Below, piece by piece: positions 1 through 5,873 of a DNA stretch of 14,351 nucleotides (the first letter of the stretch is position 1; each line of letters opens with the position of its first letter). The notes below the pieces were generated by a model. That model made no database searches, was not told the DNA's origin, and was given only the letters and a program-made list of their open reading frames with translations. The DNA is taken from contig JAODNB010000210.1 of assembly GCA_025464795.1 (NCBI GenBank), positions 1 to 14,351 of the forward strand, given 5' to 3'. The DNA comes from Frankiales bacterium. GTDB lineage: Bacteria > Actinomycetota > Actinomycetes > Mycobacteriales > SCTD01. Position numbers and translations under genes: made by a program.

Positions 1-905
1 ACCTTGCGCAAGGGCTCCTGCAGGTCGTGGGACGCCACGTAGGCGAACTGCTCGAGGTCGGCGTTGGAGCGCGCGAGCTCCGCAGCCCGACGCTCCAGGT
101 CCCGCTGCGCGGACTCGACCTCGGCCAGGGCACGGACCAGCTCGAGCCGCATGGACTCGACGCCCGCTCCCATCTCCCGCAGGTCCGGAGGGCCCTCCGG
201 CTCGATGGCGATGTCATGCGTTCCCTTGGAGACGACCTCCACCTGTCGGCCGAGGTCGCGCATCGGCTGCAGGACCATGGACCGCAGCCCGCGCTGGAGG
301 CCGACCAGAGCCGCCCCCACCGCGAGCACCATGACCACGACCACGTCCACCACCAGCTTGCGGTCCCGGTCTGCCTTGTCCTGCGCCTTGGCGGCTTCGC
401 GCGTCAGCTCGCGGTCGAGTGCCGCGTTGGACGTACGCACCTGCTCGAACAAGAGCTTGCCGAAGTCGATGGTGGTCAGCGCGCTCCCGGTCTTGACGTC
501 CTTGAGCCGGAGAGCCGCGTACTCCTCGTGCCAGGCCGTGATGGCGGCGTCAACAGTGAGCAGCCTGAGCCGGGCAGAGTCACCGACGCCGACGTACCGC
601 TCGAGCCCGGCGCGGATCCTCGCCTCGTTGGCGAGGCCGTTGTGATAGGGCTGCAGGTAGCTCTCCTCACGCGTGATGGCGTAGCCGCGCAGTCCGGTCT
701 CCTGGTCCACCAAGGAGGACAGCAGCTGAGCGGCGGCGACGCGGGCAGGCAGGATGCGCTGCGTCTGGTCCGTGAGCGCGGTGTCGGCCTCTCGCAGCAC
801 GAGGACGATGGCCAGCACAGCGAGCAGGAGCAGCCCGGAGAAGACCCCCAACGCCGCCCGCAGCCGGCGCGCCAGGGTCCACGTGCTGAACACCCTCAGC
901 ACCAC
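1..905 (-). CDS. Sensor histidine kinase, CHASE3-HAMP-HisKA type (C-terminal part missing, cut by window edge)
   Basis: Reading the minus strand gives about 301 codons of a membrane sensor kinase. A hydrophobic helix at residues ~20-37 is followed by an extracytoplasmic helical region whose DQETGLRGYAITREESYL stretch (~67-84) is the hallmark of CHASE3 domains. A second membrane helix lies at ~184-203, then a HAMP-like linker (LQPMRDLGRQVE), a coiled coil, and the HisKA box FAYVASHDLQEPLRKV with the phospho-accepting His at ~293. The ATPase domain lies beyond position 1. The start is ambiguous: TTG 908, GTG 905, 902 or 893 are all in frame. The 905 and 902 starts overlap the stop of the upstream response-regulator/phosphatase gene, which suggests translational coupling in one operon. 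It probably phosphorylates that regulator in response to an unknown signal. The kinase class is certain; the ligand is unknown. Confidence 0.9.
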   Translation of the reverse strand, partial: MVLRVFSTWTLARRLRAALGVFSGLLLLAVLAIVLVLREADTALTDQTQRILPARVAAAQLLSSLVDQETGLRGYAITREESYLQPYHNGLANEARIRAGLERYVGVGDSARLRLLTVDAAITAWHEEYAALRLKDVKTGSALTTIDFGKLLFEQVRTSNAALDRELTREAAKAQDKADRDRKLVVDVVVVMVLAVGAALVGLQRGLRSMVLQPMRDLGRQVEVVSKGTHDIAIEPEGPPDLREMGAGVESMRLELVRALAEVESAQRDLERRAAELARSNADLEQFAYVASHDLQEPLRK

Positions 906-2065
906 CAACCGCGGGTGCCGACCAGGATGACCGCGACGTCATCGGGCAGGGCACCGCCGTGCCGGCGTTCGGCCTCTGCGAGCAGGGCGGGAGCGATCTC
1001 TGACCGCGGGCCCCGCTGCTGCACGAGGGCGCCCAGGTGCCTCGTGAGCGCCTCGACCCCGAGGCGCTCGCCGGCTCCAGGGGCCTCGCTGCCCTCCACG
1101 AGCCCGTCCGTGAACAGCAGAAGGCCCCACTCGCCGCCGAGCTTGAGCACAGCCGGATCGGGCTGCGACCCCGGCACCATCGCCAGGGCCGGGGACGGCT
1201 CGGCGGAGACGAGGCTCAGGTGCTCACCCATGAGCAGGAGCGGGCTCGGGTGCCCGCACAGCCGGAGGGTCGCGGTCGTCAGGTCGAGGCTCAGCGACAC
1301 CATCGCGACCGTCGCGAAGCGCTCGTCGTCCGCCCGTTCAGCGAGCAGCACCTGCTCCACGCCGAGAAGGACGTCCGCGGGGGCGAGGCCGGCGAGGACC
1401 AGGGAGCGCCAGGCGATGCGAAGGGCGACGCCGAGAGCTGCTTCATCGGGGCCGTGGCCGCTGACGTCACCGATGATCAGGTGCACGCCGGTGCTGGTCT
1501 GCACGACGTCGTAGAAGTCGCCCCCGAGCAGGGCCCGCGCGCGGCCGGGTCGGTAGAACAGGGCGGTCTGCAGCTCGTCGGTCTCGAGCAGCGGGCTGGG
1601 CAGCAGTCCGCGCTGCAGGCGTGTGTTCTCCTGCGCCCGCAGCTGCGCTGCCACCAGCTCGCGCTGGAAGGTCGTCGCCCGACCTCGCTCGACGGCGTAG
1701 CGCAGCGATCGCTCCAGGGCCGGGCCGTCCACCTGTCCCTTGACGAGGAAGTCCTGGGCTCCCGCAGCGAGCGCCTCAGGTCCGCTCGCGTCGTCGACGC
1801 GCCCGGTCAGCACCACCACCGGAAGGTCGGGGACGCGAGCTCGCAGCCTCTCGAGGGCGCTGAGGCCCACGGCGTCCGGGAGACCCAGGTCCAGCAGCAC
1901 GCAGTCTGCGCCGTCAGGCCAGTCGTCAAGGGCGGACTGGAGCGTCGTGAAGTGCGTGAGCCGGACGTCGGCGGCGACGTCGAGGAGCATCTCGGTCACG
2001 AGAAGGGCGTCGCCGGGGTCATCCTCGACCAGCACGAGCCAGCGCTGGTGCAGGAGGGCGTCCAC
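896..2065 (-). CDS. Response regulator fused to PP2C/SpoIIE-type serine phosphatase (RsbU-like)
   Basis: A 389-residue two-domain protein. The N-terminal receiver domain (~8-125) has the acidic pair ED-D (15-16), phospho-acceptor Asp59 in VLLDLGLPD, Thr87 in VVVLTGR and Lys109 in DFLVKG. A helical linker (~126-155) leads to a SpoIIE/PP2C domain with all metal-binding motifs: GGDFYD (181-186), GDVSGHG (199-205), FTDGLVEG and a C-terminal LPDDVAVILV. Such proteins dephosphorylate a STAS anti-anti-sigma factor when the receiver is phosphorylated, so the STAS protein at 2549-2917 is the obvious candidate substrate (inference). I prefer GTG 2065 as the start: the homology begins right after it and a -10-like box sits 7 bases upstream. 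A longer in-frame form from GTG 2110 would add 15 unconserved-looking residues. It overlaps the downstream kinase gene. Confidence 0.93.
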   Translation of the reverse strand: MDALLHQRWLVLVEDDPGDALLVTEMLLDVAADVRLTHFTTLQSALDDWPDGADCVLLDLGLPDAVGLSALERLRARVPDLPVVVLTGRVDDASGPEALAAGAQDFLVKGQVDGPALERSLRYAVERGRATTFQRELVAAQLRAQENTRLQRGLLPSPLLETDELQTALFYRPGRARALLGGDFYDVVQTSTGVHLIIGDVSGHGPDEAALGVALRIAWRSLVLAGLAPADVLLGVEQVLLAERADDERFATVAMVSLSLDLTTATLRLCGHPSPLLLMGEHLSLVSAEPSPALAMVPGSQPDPAVLKLGGEWGLLLFTDGLVEGSEAPGAGERLGVEALTRHLGALVQQRGPRSEIAPALLAEAERRHGGALPDDVAVILVGTRGWWC

Positions 2066-2070
2066 GGGAC

Positions 2071-2095
2071 GTACCCTAGTTGTCAGACTGCACAC
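2071..2095 (-). promoter_or_regulatory. Candidate promoter of the response regulator-phosphatase gene, probably leaderless
   Basis: On the minus strand TAGGGT (2078-2073) fits the actinobacterial TANNNT -10 element, and 7 bases separate it from the GTG start at 2065. Transcription would then begin at or next to the start codon. The overlapping GGGTAC (2076-2071), with GTGT 15 bases upstream (2095-2092), also fits the GNNT-N14-16-GGGTAC/T consensus of actinomycete SigB-type promoters. There is no convincing Shine-Dalgarno other than the AGGG within this box. Which sigma factor uses it cannot be decided from sequence. Confidence 0.4.
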
Positions 2096-2154
2096 ACCGG
2101 CGGCCGACACCCTTCCCCGAGATTGCTACCCGCCCGAAAGGGCACACACGGGAC

Positions 2155-2583
2155 ATGACCTCCTCGGACCGCCCCGGCTCCGTGCCGCTGCCGTCCGACA
2201 GCTCAGCCCCGGCCGTCGCGAGGCGCCACAGCAGCGAGGTCCTCAAGCGGTGGCAGCTGCGGGAGCTCATCGAACCGGTGCTCCTCATCGTGTCCGAGCT
2301 CGTCACCAACGCCGTTCGGCACGGCCGACCGCCCGTCCGCCTCGGACTGCATCGCCGAGACAGCGCCGTCCGGATCGAGGTCCACGACTGCGCACCGGAC
2401 CTCAGCGGTGAGCCCGCGTCGGGCGAGGACGCTGAGTCGGGACGGGGCCTCGAGATCGTCCGGGCGCTGTCGGACGCCTTCGGCATCGAACCGTCGAACG
2501 AGTCCGGAAAGGTGGCCTGGGCCCACGTCGAGGGCGCGGGTCAGCCGGTCAACGACCCGAGGCGAGAGGGTCCTGCGGGTTGA
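2155..2583 (+). CDS. ATP-binding GHKL-fold protein, RsbW-like anti-sigma factor/serine kinase
   Basis: A 142-residue HATPase_c protein of the kind abundant in actinomycetes. Visible motifs are the N box LLIVSELVTNAVRHG (43-57, Mg-binding Asn52), a degenerate G1 box VHDCAPDLSG (Asp78), the G2 box GRGLEIV (96-102) and the G3-like GKVAWA. In partner-switching pathways these proteins bind a sigma factor and phosphorylate a STAS antagonist on serine. It is divergent from the regulator-phosphatase gene (89-bp gap) and its 3' end overlaps the STAS gene by 35 bp. I chose ATG 2155 because domain homology starts shortly after it; an in-frame start at 2080 adds 25 low-complexity residues and would overlap the divergent promoter region. 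No strong ribosome binding site is seen. The target sigma factor is not in this window. Confidence 0.85.
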   Translation: MTSSDRPGSVPLPSDSSAPAVARRHSSEVLKRWQLRELIEPVLLIVSELVTNAVRHGRPPVRLGLHRRDSAVRIEVHDCAPDLSGEPASGEDAESGRGLEIVRALSDAFGIEPSNESGKVAWAHVEGAGQPVNDPRREGPAG

Positions 2584-2917
2584 ACCCGTCCGGCGCGCAC
2601 AGGATCTCGTCCAGGTTGGTGATGGCCAGCAGCTTCTCCAGCGAGCCGCACGCGTTGATCACGACCAGCTGCCCGTCGCGGGCCGTCATCCGCTTGTAGG
2701 AGCCGACGAGCGCGCCCAGGACCGTGCTGTCCGCAAAGGTGCAGCGAGCGACGTCGACCAGGACGACCTCGACCGGCGCGGCGCAGCACTCCACGAGGGT
2801 GCGGCTGAGCTCATGAGCGGTCACGACGTCGTGCTCCCCCACCAGGACGACCCGAGCCACCCGCCCGCCGTCTGAGTGCGACACCGACACCGAGCTGGTC
2901 ACGTCCTCGTCCCCCAC
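2549..2917 (-). CDS. STAS-domain protein, anti-sigma factor antagonist (RsbV-like)
   Basis: A 122-residue single STAS domain. The core VVLVDVARCTFADSTVLGAL (51-70) matches the family signature around the phosphorylatable serine, here Ser64 in FADST. The expected role is to release a sigma factor or other partner from the GHKL kinase when unphosphorylated, and to be reactivated by a PP2C phosphatase. The matching kinase (2155-2583) and phosphatase (896-2065) are its neighbours. The start is uncertain: GTG 2917 has AGGAGG only one base upstream, too close to work well, so GTG 2902 (preceded by GACGAGGAC) may be the real start. The C-terminal tail (~111-122) is encoded antisense to the end of the ATPase gene. 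Confidence 0.85.
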   Translation of the reverse strand: MGDEDVTSSVSVSHSDGGRVARVVLVGEHDVVTAHELSRTLVECCAAPVEVVLVDVARCTFADSTVLGALVGSYKRMTARDGQLVVINACGSLEKLLAITNLDEILCAPDGFNPQDPLASGR

Positions 2918-2979
2918 GCCTCCTGTCTACCCCGTGACCTGCGTTTCAGCGATCCGCGGCGACCGACGGGCCGTGTGGG

Positions 2980-3951
2980 TCAGCGGTCGAGCCACTTCAT
3001 CTGGGCCTCGCTGTGGTGCTCTCCCGCGGGCGGGCTCACCTTCGTGAGCTGCTCGACGTGGTCGGGGGTCAGGACGAGCGCGTCTGCCCCTACGTTCTCC
3101 TCGAGCCGTGTCACCCGCTTCGTCCCGGGGATCGGCGCCAGGTCGTCGCCCTGGGCGAGCAGCCACGCGATCGCGACCTGCGCCGGGGTCGCGCCGACCT
3201 CTGCGGCGATGCTCCGCACCTCCTCAGCGACCTGGAGGTTGTGGGCGAAGTTGTCGCCCTCAAAGCGGGGGTTGGTCTTGCGGAAGTCCCCGTCCTCGAG
3301 GTCGTCGAGCGAGGTGATCTGACCGGTCAGGAAGCCGCGCCCCAGGGGCGAGTACGGGACGAAGCCGATACCCAGCTCGCGCAGCAGGGGAAGGACCTCC
3401 TGCTCGGGGTCCCTCGTCCACAGGGAGTACTCAGACTGCAGGGCAGTGATCGGGTGCACTGCGTGAGCCCGACGGATCGTGTCGACCCAGGCCTCGGACA
3501 ACCCGAGGTGCAGCACCTTGCCCTCGCTGACGAGCTCGGCCATCGCACCGACCGTCTCCTCGATCGGGGTGGCCGGGTCCACGCGGTGCTGGTAGTAGAG
3601 GTCGATGTGGTCGACGCCCAGCCGCTTCAGGGACCCCTCGACAGCTGTGCGGATGCTGGCGGGGCTGCTGTCGAGCATGCCCGCCTCCCTGCCGGTGTGG
3701 GACAGGAAGCCGAACTTGGTCGCGAGAACCACCTCGTCGCGGCGGTCCTTGATGGCTCGGCCGACCAGCTCCTCGTTGTGGAACGGGCCGTAGACCTCCG
3801 CCGTGTCGAGCAAGGTGACGCCGAGGTCCAGCGCGCGATGGATCGTGCGGATCGCTTCGGCCTCGTCACTCGCGCCGTAGGTACCGGACATTCCCATGGC
3901 TCCGAGGCCGATGCGGCCGACCTGCAGGGAACCGAGGCTGATGGTCTTCAT
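2980..3951 (-). CDS. Aldo/keto reductase
   Basis: A 323-residue NADPH-dependent oxidoreductase of the AKR superfamily with (alpha/beta)8-barrel motifs. The catalytic tetrad is complete: Asp49 and Tyr54 in LLDTAEVYG, Lys79 in ATKFG and His122 in YYQHR. The cofactor end is seen in IPGTKRVTRLEENVGA near the C-terminus. Overall it resembles the general-stress AKRs typified by Bacillus YhdN/IolS and plant AKR4/13-like proteins; the substrate is probably a small aldehyde or ketone but cannot be named. The frame stays open far upstream (to 4233) through the neighbouring Gly-Gly-Pro gene, but homology begins at MKTISLG, so ATG 3951 is used. It lies 61 bp downstream of the PepSY gene, behind a hairpin. 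Confidence 0.92.
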   Translation of the reverse strand: MKTISLGSLQVGRIGLGAMGMSGTYGASDEAEAIRTIHRALDLGVTLLDTAEVYGPFHNEELVGRAIKDRRDEVVLATKFGFLSHTGREAGMLDSSPASIRTAVEGSLKRLGVDHIDLYYQHRVDPATPIEETVGAMAELVSEGKVLHLGLSEAWVDTIRRAHAVHPITALQSEYSLWTRDPEQEVLPLLRELGIGFVPYSPLGRGFLTGQITSLDDLEDGDFRKTNPRFEGDNFAHNLQVAEEVRSIAAEVGATPAQVAIAWLLAQGDDLAPIPGTKRVTRLEENVGADALVLTPDHVEQLTKVSPPAGEHHSEAQMKWLDR

Positions 3952-3971
3952 GCGCCCGAGTCTGCCCACAT

Positions 3972-4007
3972 GCCCAAGGCCCAGTCCACGGGAACTGGGC
4001 CTCGGGC
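3972..4007 (-). terminator. Hairpin terminator after the PepSY protein gene
   Basis: An inverted repeat GGCCCAGT / ACTGGGCC (8-bp perfect stem, 8-base loop) is extended outside a 2-base mismatch by GCCC / GGGC. It starts 5 bases past the stop of the PepSY gene and precedes the aldo/keto reductase start. There is no T-tract, as is usual in actinomycete terminators. It would also fold on the plus strand, but no plus-strand gene ends there. Confidence 0.65.
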
Positions 4008-4012
4008 ACGGA

Positions 4013-4747
4013 TCAACCGGACTGCGTGCTGCCGCTCTCGGCGCCGGGAGGTCCACCAGGTCCACCAGGTCCACCAGGCCCGCCGGGTCCGCCGGGTCCG
4101 CCGGGCCCGTGGCCGCCGGGACCGCCGTGGTGGCCGGCCTCCTCGCCGGTGACGGCGAACGCCTTGTTGACCTCGACGGTGACCCGGGTGCCGTCCTTCT
4201 TGGTGATGTGGGCCTCGTAGACGCCGTCGGCATCCGTCGTGACGGCGTCGAAGGTGGCTCCGGCGTACTTCGCGCTCACCGCGGCCTTCACCTTGGCGAG
4301 GGTCTCACCGGTGAGGGCGGTCTCGCCGACTCCAGCGCGGGGCCCGCCAGGTCCGCCAGGTCCGCCCGGTCCGCGGGCCTCCTCGCCTGTCACCGCGAAG
4401 GCCTTGCTGACCTCGACCGTGGCAGGCGTGCCGTCCTTCTTGGTGATGTGCGCCTCGTAGGCACCGTCGCTGTCGGTCTCGACCCGGACGAAGCTGGCGC
4501 CGGCGTACTTCGCGCTCACCGCGGCCTTGACCTTGGCGAGGGTGTCTCCGGTCAGCAGCGTCTCGTCCGAGCGCTGCGGCCTGCTGGGATCCCCAGGGTT
4601 CGGGTTGGCCGGCCTGCCACTGGACGATGGCGTGGGGGTGTCGGCAGCACTCGCGGACAGCGTGCCCGCGAGGACCCCTCCGCCCACCAGACCGGCGGCG
4701 AGGAGCGCGGCAGCGCCTCCGTACTTCTGCAGCTTGGTGCTCGACAT
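4013..4747 (-). CDS. Secreted protein with two PepSY-type modules and collagen-like Gly-Gly-Pro segments
   Basis: A 244-residue exported protein. Residues 1-35 form a signal peptide (basic start, long Ala/Gly/Leu/Val core, probable cleavage at ASA-AD). After a Pro/Ser linker come two modules at 62-124 and 142-204. They are offset by exactly 80 residues and differ at 11 of 63 positions. Each begins TG-TLAKVKAAVSAKYAGA and contains TD-DG-YEAHITKKDGT, the pattern of actinobacterial PepSY domains. A short Gly-Gly-Pro stretch (126-136) follows module 1 and a longer one (208-234) follows module 2. PepSY domains often inhibit peptidases or sit in envelope sensing, but the role here is unknown. The ribosome binding site GAGAGGTG precedes ATG 4747. 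The leader carries a direct-repeat operator candidate (4814-4833), and a hairpin follows the gene. Confidence 0.88.
   Translation of the reverse strand: MSSTKLQKYGGAAALLAAGLVGGGVLAGTLSASAADTPTPSSSGRPANPNPGDPSRPQRSDETLLTGDTLAKVKAAVSAKYAGASFVRVETDSDGAYEAHITKKDGTPATVEVSKAFAVTGEEARGPGGPGGPGGPRAGVGETALTGETLAKVKAAVSAKYAGATFDAVTTDADGVYEAHITKKDGTRVTVEVNKAFAVTGEEAGHHGGPGGHGPGGPGGPGGPGGPGGPGGPPGAESGSTQSG
4051..4104 (-). repeat. Six tandem 9-bp units encoding the Gly-Gly-Pro tail
   Basis: Six consecutive 9-base units lie here on the plus strand: GTCCACCAG three times, then GCCCGCCGG once and GTCCGCCGG twice. They encode Gly/Pro triplets at the C-terminus of the PepSY protein. The identical copies suggest recent slippage expansion, so the length is likely to vary between strains. 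Less regular Gly/Pro-coding sequence continues to about 4126. Confidence 0.85.
4136..4564 (-). repeat. Intragenic 240-bp-period duplication of the PepSY module
   Basis: The segments 4376-4564 (module 1) and 4136-4324 (module 2) encode 63-residue modules identical at 52 positions. Long stretches are the same at base level, for example around the codons for KVKAAVSAKYAGA and for AHITKKDGT. The period is exactly 240 bp including the linker, consistent with an in-frame tandem duplication followed by limited divergence. Confidence 0.85.
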
Positions 4748-4813
4748 CTGGTCACCTCTCTCGCGGCCAGCGGTTGGCCTTCGCCCCGACGATCGGCCCC
4801 GAACCTTGGACGA

Positions 4814-4833
4814 ACCTGTCAGCGACCTGTCAA
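4814..4833 (-). promoter_or_regulatory. Direct repeat overlapping a TTGACA box upstream of the PepSY gene (candidate regulator site)
   Basis: The plus strand has ACCTGTCA at 4814-4821 and again at 4825-4832, a perfect octamer direct repeat with 11-bp spacing. On the minus strand this reads TGACAGGT-CGC-TGACAGGT, and the upstream copy overlaps a perfect -35 hexamer TTGACA (4833-4828). No good -10 element follows at 16-19 bp. Direct repeats one helical turn apart are the usual site for dimeric OmpR/PhoB-family regulators. The site lies about 67-86 bp upstream of the PepSY start. The regulator is not in this window. Confidence 0.45.
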
Positions 4834-4855
4834 CCGGTCGCCAAGGGCGTGAGAG

Positions 4856-4871
4856 GTGAGTGAGTGAGTGA
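4856..4871. repeat. Tetranucleotide repeat (GTGA)4
   Basis: Four perfect GTGA units, followed by GAGAG, in the gap between the hemerythrin stop (4904) and the PepSY promoter region. This is a short simple-sequence tract that could vary by slippage. It is outside any gene I can support, and no function is apparent. Confidence 0.7.
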
Positions 4872-4903
4872 GAGCAGCGGCGCGGCCTCCGCCGAGCGTC
4901 GCG

Positions 4904-5467
4904 CTACTTCTTGCGGCGACCCAGGCGCTTCTTGGTCCCCTGGACGACCGCGTCCGCGACGGCTGCTGTCGGTCCGGCGACGAGGTTGCCCGGAGGGGTG
5001 TCCGGCGCCTTCGGGTGCGGCTGCTTCGGGGCGACGGTCTTCGCCTGCTCGAGCTCAGCGCCGAGGTCCTGGAGGAACTTGCGCCCGAGGCCCTTGCGGA
5101 CCTGCGGGAACATCTCTGTCTCTTCCTCCTCGACGTGGTGCCGCACGCTCTCCATGAGCACGGCCACCTTGGCGTCGAAGCGCTCGTTCTGCGCGTCGAG
5201 GTCCCTCAGCTCGTCCAGCGTCCACTTGACGATGTGGTGCTCCTCGAGCCCTTCGAGGACGTCGTCCTCCAGGTCCGGGAGCTCCTTGCGCAGCGCCGGG
5301 TAGAAGACCTGCTCCTCGATCGCCGCGTGGATGCTGAGCTCCTTGACGATGTCATCGACCACCGCGCGCTTGGCGACATACGCCTGGTCGCCGAGCCCCT
5401 CGAACTTCTTGAACAGCTTCTCGACGGTCTTGTGGTCGGTCTTCAGGAGCACGATGGCGTCAGTCAT
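4904..5467 (-). CDS. Hemerythrin HHE cation-binding domain protein
   Basis: A 187-residue protein whose first ~125 residues form a four-helix hemerythrin/HHE domain. Candidate iron ligands are His12 (LKTDHKTVEKLF), His47 and Glu51 (IHAAIEEQVFYPAL), His77 or 78 (LEEHHIVKW) and His110/111 with Glu115 or 118 (RHHVEEEETEMFP). Such proteins bind a non-haem di-iron centre and are tied to oxygen, NO or peroxide handling; the exact role is not fixed by sequence. The C-terminal ~45 residues are Pro/Ala-rich and end in a strongly basic KKRLGRRKK tail, which could bind nucleic acid or membrane (inference). The start ATG 5467 has a good AAGGAG six to seven bases upstream. It is divergent from the LapA-like gene across a 73-bp gap. 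Confidence 0.92.
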   Translation of the reverse strand: MTDAIVLLKTDHKTVEKLFKKFEGLGDQAYVAKRAVVDDIVKELSIHAAIEEQVFYPALRKELPDLEDDVLEGLEEHHIVKWTLDELRDLDAQNERFDAKVAVLMESVRHHVEEEETEMFPQVRKGLGRKFLQDLGAELEQAKTVAPKQPHPKAPDTPPGNLVAGPTAAVADAVVQGTKKRLGRRKK

Positions 5468-5540
5468 GTCTTCTCCTTGCCCGCAGGAGAGCCACGTGAA
5501 CCCAGCGCTTGAGCGGTTCGTGCGCGGGTAGTGGCGCAGC

Positions 5541-5861
5541 ATGGACACGTCCGCCTCCACCGAGCCCACCAGCCACCCCGACACCGAGCCGCGGGTGCTC
5601 CGCCCCACCAGGACGAGCGGCCTGTGGCTGGCGGCCACGGGCTTCGCCGTGACCCTCCTGCTGCTGGCGATCTTCCTGCTGCAGAACGACCAGCGGGTGA
5701 GCGTGTCCTACTTCGGCTTCGACGGTCAGGTGCCGCTGTCCGTCGCCATGCTGCTGTCGGCAGTCGCAGGGGCGCTTCTCGTGGCTACGGCGGGGATGGC
5801 GCGGGTGCTGCAGCTGCGGCACACGGCTCGACGCGAGCGCAAGGCCCGGACCAGCGGCTGA
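5541..5861 (+). CDS. LapA-domain (DUF1049) small membrane protein
   Basis: A 106-residue protein with a hydrophilic N-terminus, two membrane helices (~28-47 and ~66-86) separated by QNDQRVSVSYFGFDGQVPLS, and a basic C-terminus (RHTARRERKART). The LLQND-VSV-YFGF pattern between helices is typical of the LapA/YciS (DUF1049) family. E. coli LapA is linked to lipopolysaccharide assembly, which cannot apply directly to an actinomycete; the function here is unknown. The ATG has no obvious Shine-Dalgarno; GGGTAG lies 9 bases upstream of it. The DUF3253 gene follows after 12 bp. Confidence 0.8.
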   Translation: MDTSASTEPTSHPDTEPRVLRPTRTSGLWLAATGFAVTLLLLAIFLLQNDQRVSVSYFGFDGQVPLSVAMLLSAVAGALLVATAGMARVLQLRHTARRERKARTSG

Positions 5862-5873
5862 CCTGCGACGACC

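Noticed and set aside
2081..2094. TGT-N8-ACA as a palindromic operator between the divergent signalling genes
   Set aside because: Only the outer three bases of each arm pair; the interior is not symmetric.
27..2158. Long plus-strand open frames (495 and 373 residues) across the kinase and phosphatase genes
   Set aside because: They are antisense to genes with clear CHASE3, receiver and PP2C motifs. Their translations are rich in Arg, Pro, His and Gln with no domain, typical of GC-rich shadow frames.
4051..4104. Possible CRISPR-like repeats
   Set aside because: The units are 9 bp, contiguous, in frame and encode Gly/Pro triplets. There are no spacers and no cas genes.
3013..4152. 379-residue plus-strand frame over the aldo/keto reductase
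   Set aside because: Antisense to a reductase with a complete catalytic tetrad. It ends in the Gly-Gly-Pro repeat region and has no recognisable domain.
3952..4233. N-terminal extension of the aldo/keto reductase frame
   Set aside because: The added 94 residues are a shifted-frame reading of the Gly-Gly-Pro gene and a hairpin; homology begins at ATG 3951.
4026..4460. Plus-strand frames encoding Pro-Pro-Gly collagen-like peptides
   Set aside because: Mirror-image readings of the Gly-Gly-Pro codons of the minus-strand PepSY gene, which has a signal peptide, ribosome binding site and repeated domains.
5509..5533. TTGAGC / TAGTGG as a housekeeping promoter for the LapA-like gene
   Set aside because: The spacing is only about 14 bases and the -10 match is poor.
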